A stretch of 64,000 nucleotides of DNA from the NCBI GenBank assembly GCA_030737835.1, contig CM060855.1, positions 18,932,162 through 18,996,161 on the forward strand, written 5' to 3'. A model generated the notes under the pieces. That model was not told the DNA's origin, searched no databases, and worked only from the letters and a program-made list of their open reading frames with translations. Below are positions 10,582 through 21,467 of the stretch, piece after piece (the first letter of the stretch is position 1; each line of letters opens with the position of its first letter). A program made the translations under genes and the position numbers. The DNA is from Acorus gramineus (Eukaryota; Streptophyta; Magnoliopsida; Acorales; Acoraceae).

Positions 10582-10633
10582 TATACCGAGTAAACTAGGG
10601 GTGGATGCAACAATTTCCGGTGGTAGTTTCTTG

Positions 10634-10933
10634 CTATATGAATTTCAAGAGCTCCATCAACGCATCTTTCTCCGAGACATCAATTCTTAAGATTGTCTCA
10701 TACTGTTCACCAGTTTCCAACATGCCATTGGAGAATAGCTTCAGAAAGAAAGGGCTCGCCCCTGCTAAGATAACGGAACTGATATGAATGCACTCCATTG
10801 TAGGATCCCTTGGCTCTGGTTCAGATGTTAATATCCGGAGTAGACGGTCTGAGAAGTTGGGGTTGTTAAAAGCAAATTCAAAGTTGTAGGTGCAATTGCT
10901 TACATTTGCATCTAATATCAATGTTTCGCTCTC
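10634..10933 (-). CDS. Copy A, BTB part of exon 2 (before frameshift)
   Basis: Encodes the N-terminal half of the BTB domain: [17 protein letters not shown], then [20 protein letters not shown] and [18 protein letters not shown]. It enters at the splice acceptor (ttgcag, bases 10939-10934), not at a start codon. It stops at 10634 because of the 2-bp deletion. Confidence 0.8.
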   Translation of the reverse strand, partial: ESETLILDANVSNCTYNFEFAFNNPNFSDRLLRILTSEPEPRDPTMECIHISSVILAGASPFFLKLFSNGMLETGEQYETILRIDVSEKDALMELLKFI

Positions 10934-11932
10934 CTGCAATGTAAATATTAGAACAGATAAGAGAATTTATCTATGGAACTAACTTCGATTCAGAGACTTT
11001 TGCACCCACACATGCATGTACATATAGTATTGATGTCTCACCAACTCAGATGAACAAATACCAGTTTGAATTTTGAAATTCTATTAGCCACTTCCAAGGC
11101 AAATTAAGAAACACCACTTCATGCAAGATGAGATAACCATAAATACTTTATTTACAATGGTTATCATCAACAAGCTTGAAGGGAGGTACTGTTTGCTCAA
11201 GAAAGGTGCACTACAAGAAGAAAACATATAGGCTTCACCATCATATCATTTTAAATAGTCATGTGGTAGGAAACACAGTGGTCAACTACAATTTTTACAT
11301 GTGACTGATGTCAATTGAAGATACCTTCACGGAAGAAAAAAAGACAAATGAAACAAAAATGGAAATACTCTCTCTGCTGTCTGAGGAAATGATTTGAGTT
11401 GAGATCATCTTTTGATTTAGTGACATACCAGCCAAGATGTTTAGAATGAACAGATTCTGGGAGGGATCAATGAGTTATGTCTCACTTGCTAATATATGTT
11501 TTTTGAAGAAAGGTAGACATTGCTACCGGCACTTATATTCGAAAGTGAGGGTTACCAGTCTGAATTGGGGGTGACAGGAGAAGGGATAAAAGGGGGGGGG
11601 GGGGGTGTTGGTCATGAAAATTGAAAATTGAGAGGAATAGGGGTTGGTCATGAAAATTGAAAACATACAATAAAAAGAGAAACATAGCAAAAAGGAAAGG
11701 TTAGTTTGAGTTAATTTAACATTCAGCATGCTACAAACAATAAAAAGTGAAGCATAACAAAAAGGAAAGGTTAGATTGAGTTAATTTAAAATTCAGTATG
11801 CTGGAATATATGGATTACAAAAAATAAATACAATATAAGGGGGAGCAAAGCAATGTAGGAATACATTTGAGCATGTGTTAAATATAATGTAGGAGTGACC
11901 AATGTTGGTATTAACAGTGACAATATTTTCTT

Positions 11933-12151
11933 AGGTTTTTTAGTTTTTAGTTCCTGTAAACATACCTATTTAGGGATCGATCTCTTATTTCTTCATATTT
12001 TGGTTTTAGTCCCCAAATTTGAAAGATATGTTCATTTTTAGTCTCTCCCAGGGACTAAAAACAAAACCAAATAATTTAGGAATAGGTCACTTCTAAGGAC
12101 TAAAAAGAAACATATCCTATGGTTTATGGGGACTTAAAAAATAAAAATCCT
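11933..12151. mobile_element. MITE of the MULE family at 61559 (9-bp target duplication)
   Basis: A 219-bp foldback starting aggttttttag and ending aaaaatcct, with the exact 9-bp duplication tattttctt at 11924-11932 and 12152-12160. A 9-bp duplication is the Mutator signature. Its first 100 bases resemble the terminus at 61559 (atttagggatcgatc, attttggttttagtcccc), so it looks like a deletion derivative of that MULE. It is absent from introns B and C. Confidence 0.85.
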
Positions 12152-13365
12152 TATTTTCTTTATTGAATAGTAGTCTTTGAGTGGTTGTGAGTTTTTTGGT
12201 TTTTTCTCTTTCTTGTGATGAGATAATTCCTCTTTTGTTGGGTGTTTTTTTTTTAGATATCTCATCTTCAATATGTAGTTTTGAACGTAAAGCTCACAAA
12301 ACTCTGTTTTATTGAAGTTTAGGTAGTGTGCTCACCTTCTCTCAAGAAAAAAACAAAACACTCCTATTTTGGTAAATGCTCACCATTTATTAGCATATCA
12401 GGTTACCCCTCCACCCTTCTATATAAACAAAAAGTGTGCTAGAACTAGAGTGTAAGAACTGATTATTATGATAATGTTGATCACAGAGAATATTAGATAT
12501 TGTAATCAAATGAACATCTCATAATTCAACAAAGTAATAAATTCATATCATGAACTTTCAAAACCTACTCAATTTTGCAGGAATGGTTTGTGAAATTCTA
12601 TGTTTGACAAAGAAAGACATAGATAAGAAGTAGAACTCCACCACACAATTTATGCATGAAATAATACATGCAATGCCCAGAGTCTTAATCTCAATACAAT
12701 GTCAATACAAGGACAAATCAAGTTGTCCTTAAAAAATAAAAATTAAAAAACAAACTTAAATTTCGAACAATTTCCATTCACCCACAACATTGAAGATGCA
12801 ATCTGTTGGCTTTTACATATTTGATAACGTTAATTCAAAGGGATAATTAAAAAGGTTAAATCAATAGGCACAAAGCTATGGGCATCTTTCATTCATATGA
12901 CTATGTTAAAATAATTTAACCACATTTCAAATGAATTTTAAACAGTTCTTTTATTTGAATTGTATATAAAAAAAAAATCAGAGAATTTATCTGTGGAAAC
13001 TAACTTTGATTCAGAATCTTGTGCACTCTCACACATGCACATGTTATTGATGTCTCACCAACTTAGATTATCAAATAACAATTTTGAATTAGTAAAATTG
13101 TTAGTCACTTCCACTGTAATCTAAGAAATATCACTTCATGCAAGGTTGAGATATCCAGAAATACTCTGTCTACAACGATCGTCATCAACAAGCTCGAAGG
13201 GAGGTTCACCTAAAGATGAAAATATGGCCTTCACCATTATTTCTTTTTAAACAGTCACAGATGGTAGGGAACTGAGTGGTCAACAGGGATAACAAATAAA
13301 TTAAGGAGATTTTAGGGGTAAAATCTCTTCCTAAAAATCTTTTTTTTTTTTCTTTCATGTAACTA

Positions 13366-13465
13366 ATGTTTCTTGAAAATGTCTCTTGAAAATGTCTTGA
13401 AAATGTCTTGAAAATGTTTCTTGAAAATGTCTTGAAAATATCTTCCTGAGATGTTTCTTGAACAT
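13366..13465. repeat. Short tandem repeat, cttgaaaatgt units
   Basis: About seven imperfect 11-16 bp units of (tt)cttgaaaatgt lie in the intron of copy A. They read as simple slippage expansion. Confidence 0.75.
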
Positions 13466-14182
13466 CTCAGGATTCGGCAAAGTAATTAACTTCATCTCAT
13501 GCACTTTTATAACCTAGTTAATTTAGTGGGAATGATTTGTGAATTTCTATGTTTTGATAACAAGGAATTTCATACTGGTTACTTTAATGAAATATACATT
13601 GCTCGATATGTAAATAAATGCAAAAGCATATATAGAGACAGAGATTGAATGAAAAACACAAGTAACATTGTTAACCTCCAATATGAATGACTTGACCAAA
13701 AAAAAAGCATGGAAATAGGGAGGAGGAAATCCCACAAGACAACAACATAAACATCTATAATATCATAGTGTTGATATAATTGTGAATGAAACAGAGGAAT
13801 CAAGAAATTCACAGCAAAACGAATATGGTTTCCAGGAAATCCAGTTTTTTTTCCTATTTGGTTGATCTAGAATTTAAACTTTTGAAAGCATCCACTCTTG
13901 AACATTTTCTTGAGAACATTTTAGCACTTATTTAGCAAAACATTTCCACACTCTATCAAATGTAATCAAATGACATTTCAGTAGGAATTTGTGCATGAAA
14001 AAGGGGGGGGGGGGGTCCAATATTTTCCTACTGTACTCCATGTTGTGCATCCAAACAGAACACAATAATTTTTTTTTTTTTTTTTTTAAGATTTGAGTGA
14101 ACTGATCATTAGAATCTCAACAAGCAATTTCAGTTAGAACACTTACAGAGTGAGTTTCACCATCAGCAGAATCCACAGCCAT

Positions 14183-14345
14183 CCTGTTATCTTGTCTCTC
14201 TTTTTCAGCTTCTCAGTTGTTAGATTATAAATATAATCTAAGATTTGGAAAATTTGAGTTTGGAACTCAAAAGTTTAATTTGGGAAGGAAAAGGGTTCTG
14301 TGTTTTTTTTTGTGGTAGGTGAAGTGACTTTTTCGCCTTTTTCTT
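14183..14345 (-). promoter_or_regulatory. Promoter region of copy A
   Basis: An AT box (tataaatata on one strand, 14227-14236) lies about 45 bp upstream of the ATG at 14182, in the place of the TATA runs of copies B, C and D. The adjoining leader matches theirs (gagaagctg near the ATG). No transcription start can be read from sequence. Confidence 0.4.
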
Positions 14346-14773
14346 GTTGGCTTATTTGCCCTTGATTCTTAGAGCTCTGTTGCACAGCTCTGTTTTATAA
14401 CTCTGTTTTCATGAGTACAATTATAATTAATTAGATAATTTTTTTAAAAAATTATAATAATTCATTTAATATATATTTATTTTTATAAACATTGAACAAG
14501 TGAATATTTTGAAAAGAAAACAGAAGGCTGAATAAATTATTTTACAATTTTTGTTTACTGCTAACCCAACATACAATCAAGGATAAGATTCAATAAAGAA
14601 ATATTTGATCAAAAGTTCAAGGGAAATGTTAGATTCAACCTATTTTACAATTCAAAATACAAACCACATGTATTCTTATTTTTTTAAAAAAAATTAAACA
14701 TAATCAAACGAGGTATATGTTTTGATAAAAAGTATGCATCACTTCATTTCGAGTTGAATGAACTCATTTTAAT

Positions 14774-15739
14774 TAAGGGTTAAAGACATCTAAGTCCCTA
14801 CAAACATGAGAAAATCCATATAAGTCCCTATTAAAATTGGGACAGACGTACGAGTCCCTGAAAACTCATAAAAGTCTAATTATCATCCTTGAGTTACATT
14901 TCCATCCAAACTTAAAGGAATATTCCCAGAATATTCCATCACATATAATTGTGTTGACATTGAAGTCCTTATAAACTGTCATAAAGACAAATTAATCCCT
15001 GTAAAAGATAAAATCATCCCTAAAAAACTTTTACATCAAATTGTGTACACATTGCTGTCCCTATAAATAATCATAAAGAAAATTAATCCCCGCAAAAGAC
15101 AAAATTGTCCCTCAAAGACTTTTACATTTAATTAAATAAACATTATAATATTTATAAACAATCGTAAAGACAAATTGGTCCCTGTAAAAGACAAAAATAC
15201 ACATGAAGGATTTTTACATTTAATTATGTAGACATTGCAGTCCTTATAAACAATCATAAAAACAAATAATATAATTTATTTATTTATTTTTTCATCTTTT
15301 ATCCTATCAATCACACTCCACCTGAAGATCACAATTTGGATGTAAAAACAATATTTTAACTGGTAGAATGCGTTCTTCAGGGGCATTTTGGTCTTTTACA
15401 GGGGCAATTTTGTCTTTTGCAGGGATTAATTTGTCTTTATGATTGTTTATAGAGACTGCAATGTGTACACAATTTAATGTAAAAGTTTTTCAGGGGTAAT
15501 TTTATCTTTTGCAGGGACTAATTTGTCTTTATGACTGTTTATAAGGACTTCAATGTCTACACAATTACATGTGATGGAATATTCTGAGAATATTCCGTTA
15601 AATTTGGATGGAAATTTAACTCAGGGATGATAATTGGGTTTTTCTGAGTTTTCAGGGACTCGTACGTTTGTCCCAATTTTAGTAGGAATTATATGGGTTT
15701 TTTCATATTTGTAGGGACTTAGATGCCTTTAACCCTTTA
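14774..15739. mobile_element. 966-bp foldback element with inner tandem repeats
   Basis: The left end (taagggttaaagacatctaa) and right end (agatgcctttaaccctttaa) are inverted copies, and the arms match for hundreds of bases. Each arm contains repeated units of about 110-120 bp built on tttataaacaatcataaag and gtccctgtaaaagacaaaat. A decayed relative lies at 60950-61260. The superfamily is uncertain; it is perhaps Mutator-like. Confidence 0.75.
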
Positions 15740-16480
15740 ATTAAATGTAAATTTTTTAATAGGGTATATACTTCGTCTAATGATACATATGCTTTACTAG
15801 ATTTTTAACAATTCATATAATAGTATGGGACTGTATTTAATCTGTAAAAATAATTAATTGTAACATTACCAAATTTTAACCTAAACTAATAAGAAAAAGT
15901 TTTTTTTTTTAAATGATCTTGATAGATCTGCTACTTCTTTGAATTAGAAAATGAGTACATTTCCTAAATAGCAAAGATGCAAAATAAAACAAATACACAA
16001 AAGGTAAGAAAGAAAAAAAAAAGGGGGGGGGGTATTTTAATAAGAAAAAGTTACAAGGTATTTTTAACATGTATACCCCTATTATAAATCAATTTTATGT
16101 CCGTTTTGTCCAAAATACCCTTAAAAACTTTTAAAATAGTACAACAATACCTTGTTTTTAGCACCCATAAGTAGCGGCTAGAAAAAATCCTTTAGTCGCT
16201 GTTAACCCAATATAAATAAAATGTTTAAAATACCATCATTTGTTATAATATATCTAAACTTAACTATCTCCCTAGTCCTTATCCTTCATTCTCTTCTTCT
16301 ACCTGTGAGTCACAATTTCTTTGCTCATCTTTCCCAATCTTCTCAATCCTATTTTTTTGGCTGTATTTGGGCTTTATCTTAAAAAAAAAATAACAATATT
16401 CAACCTTAGGAAGAATAATTCAAAAAGAATAAAAATTTCATAGAGAGGACCACAGTCTTAAGCTTGATTAAAAAGATTCA
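15740..16480. other. Intergenic, no gene seen
   Basis: AT-rich with homopolymer runs. At 16150-16210 there is a short GC-rich relic with agcggctagaaaaa and tagtcgctgttaa that resembles transposon subterminal motifs. No coding sequence is supported. Confidence 0.4.
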
Positions 16481-16487
16481 ACTGGAA

Positions 16488-16602
16488 AAACAATGGTCCT
16501 GTACTTGACACAGTGGATAGAGACATCCCACTTTTTAAGGGGGATGCGTGATCAAGACCTGTTTTTCATAGAAGAAAAAAAAAGAACAAAAAAAACTAAA
16601 AA
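16488..16602 (+). mobile_element. SINE-like tRNA-derived relic (tentative)
   Basis: The phrase cacagtggatagagacatccc resembles a Pol III A box region. About 40 bases on, gatcaagacc fits the B box pattern GWTCRANNC. An A-rich tail follows. This is the layout of a plant tRNA-related SINE, but no target duplication was found. Confidence 0.4.
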
Positions 16603-16655
16603 GAGCCCACTCTCTTCTAGAAAAAAGAAAAAAAAAACACGAAAAAACATTGATT

Positions 16656-16913
16656 TGTTGTGAATATAGTGGATAACCATCACTCTTCCTTGTCATAACC
16701 TCCTCCACTCTTCTATTCCATAATACTCCTATTATTGTCCCACTATCCTCCCCTCACCTCTATAGACCTCTATAGACTTGTAACTCCCCACATTTGGGAT
16801 TCCTCTATGCACCTTATAAATAGTGAATAAGAAACTCTCTCTACTTCTCTTCTATATGCTTGTGTGCTTTGTTTATATACTCTTATATATCATATTCTAT
16901 TTAGTTTACAACA
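16656..16913 (+). mobile_element. Putative small solo LTR (Copia-like)
   Basis: Starts tgttg and ends caaca, 258 bp, flanked by tgatt (16651-16655) and tgaat (16914-16918), which differ at one base. Inside are a TATA box (cttataaatagtg) and a pyrimidine-rich leader, as in LTR promoters. No primer site follows, so it would be a solo LTR. Confidence 0.5.
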
Positions 16914-16918
16914 TGAAT

Positions 16919-17791
16919 AACATTTTCATTGCAAATCACCAACTAAACTACCAAAAACAGTCGTACCAACAATTAAATCTCATGACCGACTGATAGCCCT
17001 CTTTGGAGATCACATTCAGGAACTTCATCCTTTGATTTCATCTTCCTAGATTAGAAAAAATGTATCATATTGTTTTGCATTTGTTTATAAGACTGGGGTC
17101 ACCGTATTACAAATGCGAGTGCAACTAGCCTCCTTGGGGGGGACTAGCTATAGTAGAGTGAGAGATATTTGTTGATATATCCTTGTCCAGTTAAATATAT
17201 TATAACTAGGCATCCACAGACCAATATATATCTCATTTGTTTTGTTTTCTTCTTCTTTCGGATTGTATTATAAATTCAGTTATGAAATCACAATAGCAAT
17301 ATTTACTCTTTTTTTTAAAAAAAAAAAAAAGAAAGAAAAAGGTATCTTGTTCTGCAATTACCAGCCTCCTTGGAAATTCTCACTCAGCCTCCTTGGAAAT
17401 TCTCATTGAAGATAAAACACACAGTCACTCATGTCTATTGGCAACCCCCACCATCAGGGAATGTTTTGGCGAAAGTCTTGGGAATATTCCTAAGGTTTAA
17501 GGGATGCAAGATAGCCTGAATTGTCCTTCTCTCCTTTGACCTGCAGGATCTCTTCATTGACTTTCGAAACGGGTTGTATAATGGGAAATACCTTATGTAA
17601 AGTTTTACTTTTTATAGTAATATAAAATTTGATTAACAATAATTTTTTTTTATTTGTATGCTCTTTCAATCTAATATCATTGTAACTCCTTTTACTTTCG
17701 CATGTCCTCCTCGATCCCACCAACAGTGGCGGCATTGCCTCAACAACATCTTCAATTTTGGATTAAAAACAAGAAACAAAGAATGATAAGA
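16919..17791. other. Intergenic, no supported gene
   Basis: Holds a direct repeat of cagcctccttggaaattctca at 17362-17407. A minus-strand open frame (17490-17735, 81 codons) has no recognisable features, and I do not call it a gene. Confidence 0.4.
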
Positions 17792-18191
17792 AAACACTAA
17801 GGGAAATTTAATTAGAGGTCCTTGCGGATGTCTCTGTATTAACAATCACTTGACTTTTTTTTTTGTTTTCTTTAAATCCCTAAAGTGGCTGAGTTATTTT
17901 TTTTGGGTCTTTGGCCCTAACTGCCATTTGATGGGGCCTTTAAACTCCTCAATATACCCTTTAATTCTCACCCCCCCCCTCCTCTCTCTTTAATGTTTCC
18001 TCATAGTGTTCCCCCCAAAAACTCTCCACCACCATTGAAAAAAACCCTAAATCCCAAACCCTCCGCATACTTGAAGACACCGATTGATCCTCTCCACTCT
18101 TCAATGGTGACTACTCCCCTTATCAACAATGGTGACTGATCCCTTCTCCCCCATTGGATATGGCGAGTGATCTTCCCTCACTCCTCTTTAG

Positions 18192-18350
18192 GGATGCAAC
18201 TTGGGTTGGTCGGGTTGGGTTCCCAACCCGAATTCTAAATTACTCAACCCTAACCCGACCCAACCCGATTTTCAACTCGAATTGGATCAGCCTGAACCCA
18301 ACCCGTAATTAAATAAACCAACCCGACCCAACCTGACCCAACCTATAATA
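18192..18350. mobile_element. Fragment of hAT-type CCAACCCG MITE
   Basis: Begins gggatgcaacttgggttgg and is rich in aacccgacccaacc. It matches the left part of the complete element at 41652-42146. The right end is missing here. Confidence 0.7.
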
Positions 18351-18374
18351 ATTTGTAGAGAATACTTTTATCTT

Positions 18375-18530
18375 TCTCGGTGAAATAAAATTTCATGGCA
18401 GAAAGTATGATTTGTACCTGCGAAATATAAATTTCATAGCAAAATATGACTTTTAGCTGCGAAATTAGATTTTGGTAGCAAAAAATATAACTTTTGGCTA
18501 CAAATTGAATTTCATAGCTGAGGTGGATAT
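18375..18530. repeat. Imperfect tandem repeat, about 40-bp period
   Basis: Repeated variants of tttcatagcaaaatatgact and agctgcgaaattagat, four degenerate copies. No function is apparent. Confidence 0.5.
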
Positions 18531-18984
18531 TTTTCCCATTCAGTTAAATTTGTAAATCTCTCAGGAAAATGAGCTTGAACTAAATAAACTTTTTTGCCTA
18601 TGCTTTTACTCTATCAATGACTGTATAGGAAATAACACACAATGACTCACAATGACTGTCTGACTCTGTTTGACTGTGCCTCTAGAGTGCTGAGCGCGCA
18701 ACCTCTTTATAGGCTGCCTACGTACCCCTTGGGGATCAAGTCACATGTAGTTCCTTTTTTTACCCTTGTAACCGCCTTGCCACTAAATGTTTAGTGGGCT
18801 TTTTTCAGGGAAACTCCCTTAGCATTTATGCTCCACGTCAGTCCTTGATTACCCACGTTCTGCTGGTAGTGGGCTTTAAATGCCACATTGGAAGTTACAG
18901 ATGTTAGTGGTCTTCTGACCGTTTCTTCATTCTGCTCGGGGTCACTTGATATGCTCGGCCGTACATTTCATAGCATGTCTGCAA

Positions 18985-19288
18985 GGAGTAAGGTCGACTG
19001 ACCAGACCTCATGTCTGGTCGTGCCTTAGACTACTTGCTTTCAGGGAGTAAGGTCAACCAACCAGCCCTCATGTCTGGTCGTGCCTTAGACTACTCGCTT
19101 TCGAGGAGTAAGGTCGACCGACCAGACCTCATGTCTATTCGTGCCTTAGACTACTCGCTTTCGAGGAGTAAGGTCGACTGACCAAACCTCATGTCTGGTC
19201 GTGCCTTAGACTACTCGTTTTCGAGAAGTAAGGTCGACCGACCAGACCTCTTGTCTGGTCGTGCCTTAGACTGCTCGTTTTGTGAGGT
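18985..19288. repeat. 60-bp tandem repeat, five units
   Basis: ggagtaaggtcgac recurs at 18985, 19045, 19105, 19165 and 19225 with an exact 60-bp spacing. Each unit carries ctcatgtctggtcgtgcctt. It lies in the presumed 3' LTR of the Tat element. The motif gaccagac and its inverse ctggtc give each unit a small hairpin. Confidence 0.9.
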
Positions 19289-19845
19289 GCCCGACTGTCC
19301 GACTAGACCCTGGATCTAGTCGTGTCAGCACATTCGGGAGAGTCATCATGACTAAGGATTGGAACTCAGATTTGCGGGTCCCACGGTAGGCCTACATTCG
19401 TCCTGGTGTGACACGTCATCCCTGATACAACACGTGTCGTGGTGAGGATTTTTTTCTCCAGAGATACCCCTCTTCTGCTCTTTTGTCTTGTTGAGAGAGC
19501 AGGAGATCATGAAAAATCAACTCGCTTCCATACCTTTTGGGGGGTCAAAGATCTGGTTGCCTGTCTTCTTGGGATTCTCTGACCCGCCCAGGATTTGACG
19601 ACTGATTTGCTACGTCAGCCTTAATGGAGCGTGGCTTCTAAAAGATATTTGGAAAATCCAAATGTCGGCATGCCCTCGGATTTTGTGAATACCCATTTTA
19701 TTGGCATTGATTACTCCTCGATGTTTGCAGCGAAATAAGTGCGGCCGTCCAATCGAAGCGTTGCCTCGCCTGTATTTAAAGATCTAGTGGGCAATATCTT
19801 TTCCCATCTCGCCTCCTTCCTTTGAAAATTCCTTAGCCACCTTTC

Positions 19846-20157
19846 ATGGAGAAAACCACCATTACCGCAGCCCTCCATAGAGAGTTGGGCGTCTCCTCAG
19901 ACTTCACGATCGACGAGATGTCTGAGGATGAGGTCCCCACCTTCTTTCTTGACTCTGTCCTCCTCCATCTGATTTATTTCACGGATGGGGGTCTTTCTCT
20001 TCCTCTACCACACTTGGTAGCAGAGTTTCTTGATTTCTTTGGCCTCCATCCCATCTTGGTCGTCCCCAACATGTACCGCGTATTGATGTGTGTGGTCGCG
20101 TTGGGGAAGAAGACAGAAGTTGAGCTGGGCCTGACCGAGGTCCGTTGGATCTATTAG
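19846..20157 (+). CDS. Transposase_28-like N-terminal open segment
   Basis: 103 residues holding the conserved hydrophobic core of the domain and ending in WIY then TAG. The next codons (VNASSSGRSPSFYISCR) continue the family pattern, so the TAG is a nonsense mutation. Confidence 0.6.
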   Translation: MEKTTITAALHRELGVSSDFTIDEMSEDEVPTFFLDSVLLHLIYFTDGGLSLPLPHLVAEFLDFFGLHPILVVPNMYRVLMCVVALGKKTEVELGLTEVRWIY

Positions 20158-20736
20158 GTCAATGCTTCATCATCCGGGCGGTCCCCGTCCTTCTACATCT
20201 CTTGCCGGGCCAGAGCGCCAGAGCTGGTCCTTGGCATGGCTCGGGGTGACATCCACGACTAGGAGAGTCACCGGATTCCAGTCCGGGGTCCTTGGATGCC
20301 AGATGGTTGGGATTCGTCTCATCGCCACTTGTGTCCCCCCCGGAAGCCGATGGTGGATGCCCCCAGGCCGGACGTCGAGGAGGTGAAGATGGATGACATC
20401 TCTCGGGTGATGGAGTATCCGGACCGATCGTGGTGAGAACTTCTTGAATTGGAGGAACCGCGATGTGCTCCACCCGTTGCAACGCTTCTTGCCGGTGTGG
20501 TTGAGTCAGTAGGTGGCCCCGGCTTGGTTCCTCCTCCCACCGCTCTGCATAAAGGGGCGAGGCAGCGCTCTTCGAGGCTCTTCTGGTTGGGTTTTGCATC
20601 AAATTCTATTGCCCTACCCGTGGAATTAACTTTGTAGCCACCGCCTTCTGTCTCACCGTCTCCATCTCCTGTCGTTCGATCATCTTTTTCTTCATTTTCT
20701 GTTTCCCCTGGGAAAACTGTTACTCCCACCCATGAC

Positions 20737-21387
20737 ATGGATGCTGACGCCTTGCCGGCGGTGCCCCCGGTGACCCTTGGTGCTGGGGCAAATGCTACTC
20801 CTATTCCCAAAGACCGTCTTCAGGGTGTCCTCCTCCCCCCTGGTGGCCCTTTAAGGAATTTGCAAGCCTCAGTTCATGCCGCCTCCCTCGCCAAGGAGGT
20901 AGCGGCCATGGCTTCCTCAGCTCCCTCGTCTGGGGTTACTCCAGTTACTGCGGTAGGCTTAGTGCTTGTGGTCGTTGCCCCGTCGGAGGTGCCCCCAGCC
21001 GAGATGTTCGAGAGTTCTTTCAACATGACTTCTCCTCCGAGGGCGACACCAGTCGCTCCGACTTTTGCTGGGATGCCCCCAGTTGCTGCTGGGATGCCCC
21101 CAGTTGCTTCAGCTGTGATGGATGCCGCCTTTGTCATGACGTTTGTGGCTCCATCTGGTGCTGCCCTGGAAGCTGGGGCTCTGCGTTCATCATCCTTGGA
21201 AACCCCTTTGGCCTCTGCTTCCGCACCTACGACCGGTACCCATTTAGGAGGTCCTCTTGCTGATCGTGCCAGCAAAGAGTTAGCCAGTACTCAGCTCAGA
21301 GGCTATCTTCTCGAGGGCGACCTGGACTGTGCTCGTCGGGCTATGACGGAAGCGTTTTTCACTCGGCTAGGTTGGAGCTTTTATAAC
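20737..21387 (+). CDS. Transposase_28-like middle segment (Ala/Pro-rich)
   Basis: In the same frame as the N-terminal segment. Low-complexity linker rich in Ala, Pro and Thr, with a short repeat (AGMPPVAAGMPPVA), followed by RAMTEAFFTRLGWSFYN just before the donor gtgagt at 21388. The open frame extends to 21498, but the last part is intron. Confidence 0.55.
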
Positions 21388-21467
21388 GTGAGTGTTCGAC
21401 TTCTATTTTCAAAGTTTCTTCTTCAAGTTTTTAGGCATTTGCTTTTCAGAATTCTGTCATCTGGTAG

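Larger units (their letters stand above)
10934..14146 (-). other. Intron of copy A
   Basis: 3213 bp with a GT donor (gtaagt) and an AG acceptor (ttgcag). It is AT-rich with no supported gene. It contains the MULE-derived MITE at 11933-12151, poly-G runs at 11592-11605 and 14003-14015, and a run of cttgaaaatgt repeats at 13366-13465. Patches match the introns of copies B and C. Confidence 0.8.
9601..14182 (-). pseudogene. BTB-BACK (LRB/POB1-like) gene, copy A, frameshifted
   Basis: Exon 1 is 14147-14182 (12 codons, MAVDSADGETHS), followed by the donor gtaagt. Exon 2 is 9601-10933, after the acceptor ttgcag. The two parts of exon 2 lie in different frames (10634-10933 and 9601-10636). Compared with copies B and C, two bases are missing from the short AT run at 10634-10639, just after the BTB motif MELLKFI. 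Exon 2 is 1333 bp against 1335 in copy C, which fits exactly. Everything else, including the BACK and C-terminal regions, stays open, so the loss is recent. A truncated product of about 111 residues with only part of the BTB fold is the likely outcome; a sequencing error cannot be excluded. Confidence 0.85.
1..14400. repeat. Tandem unit A of the BTB-gene array (interrupted by insertions)
   Basis: Bases 1-349 and 5235-5995 match 31190-31500 and 49150-49440 onward in order and orientation. Homology resumes at about 9400 and continues through the BTB exon 2, the intron and exon 1 to about 14350. The unit is therefore the same block as B (29740-39061) and C (47701-56963), but more diverged. It is split by a Copia element (350-5234) and by a GC-rich insertion with a solo LTR (about 5996-9400). 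Its left end lies outside the window. Confidence 0.75.

Noticed and set aside
11592..11605. Poly-G runs (also 14003-14015, 25904-25919, 50003-50017)
   Set aside because: Simple homopolymers in transposon or intron DNA; likely slippage and prone to base-calling error, with no other signal.
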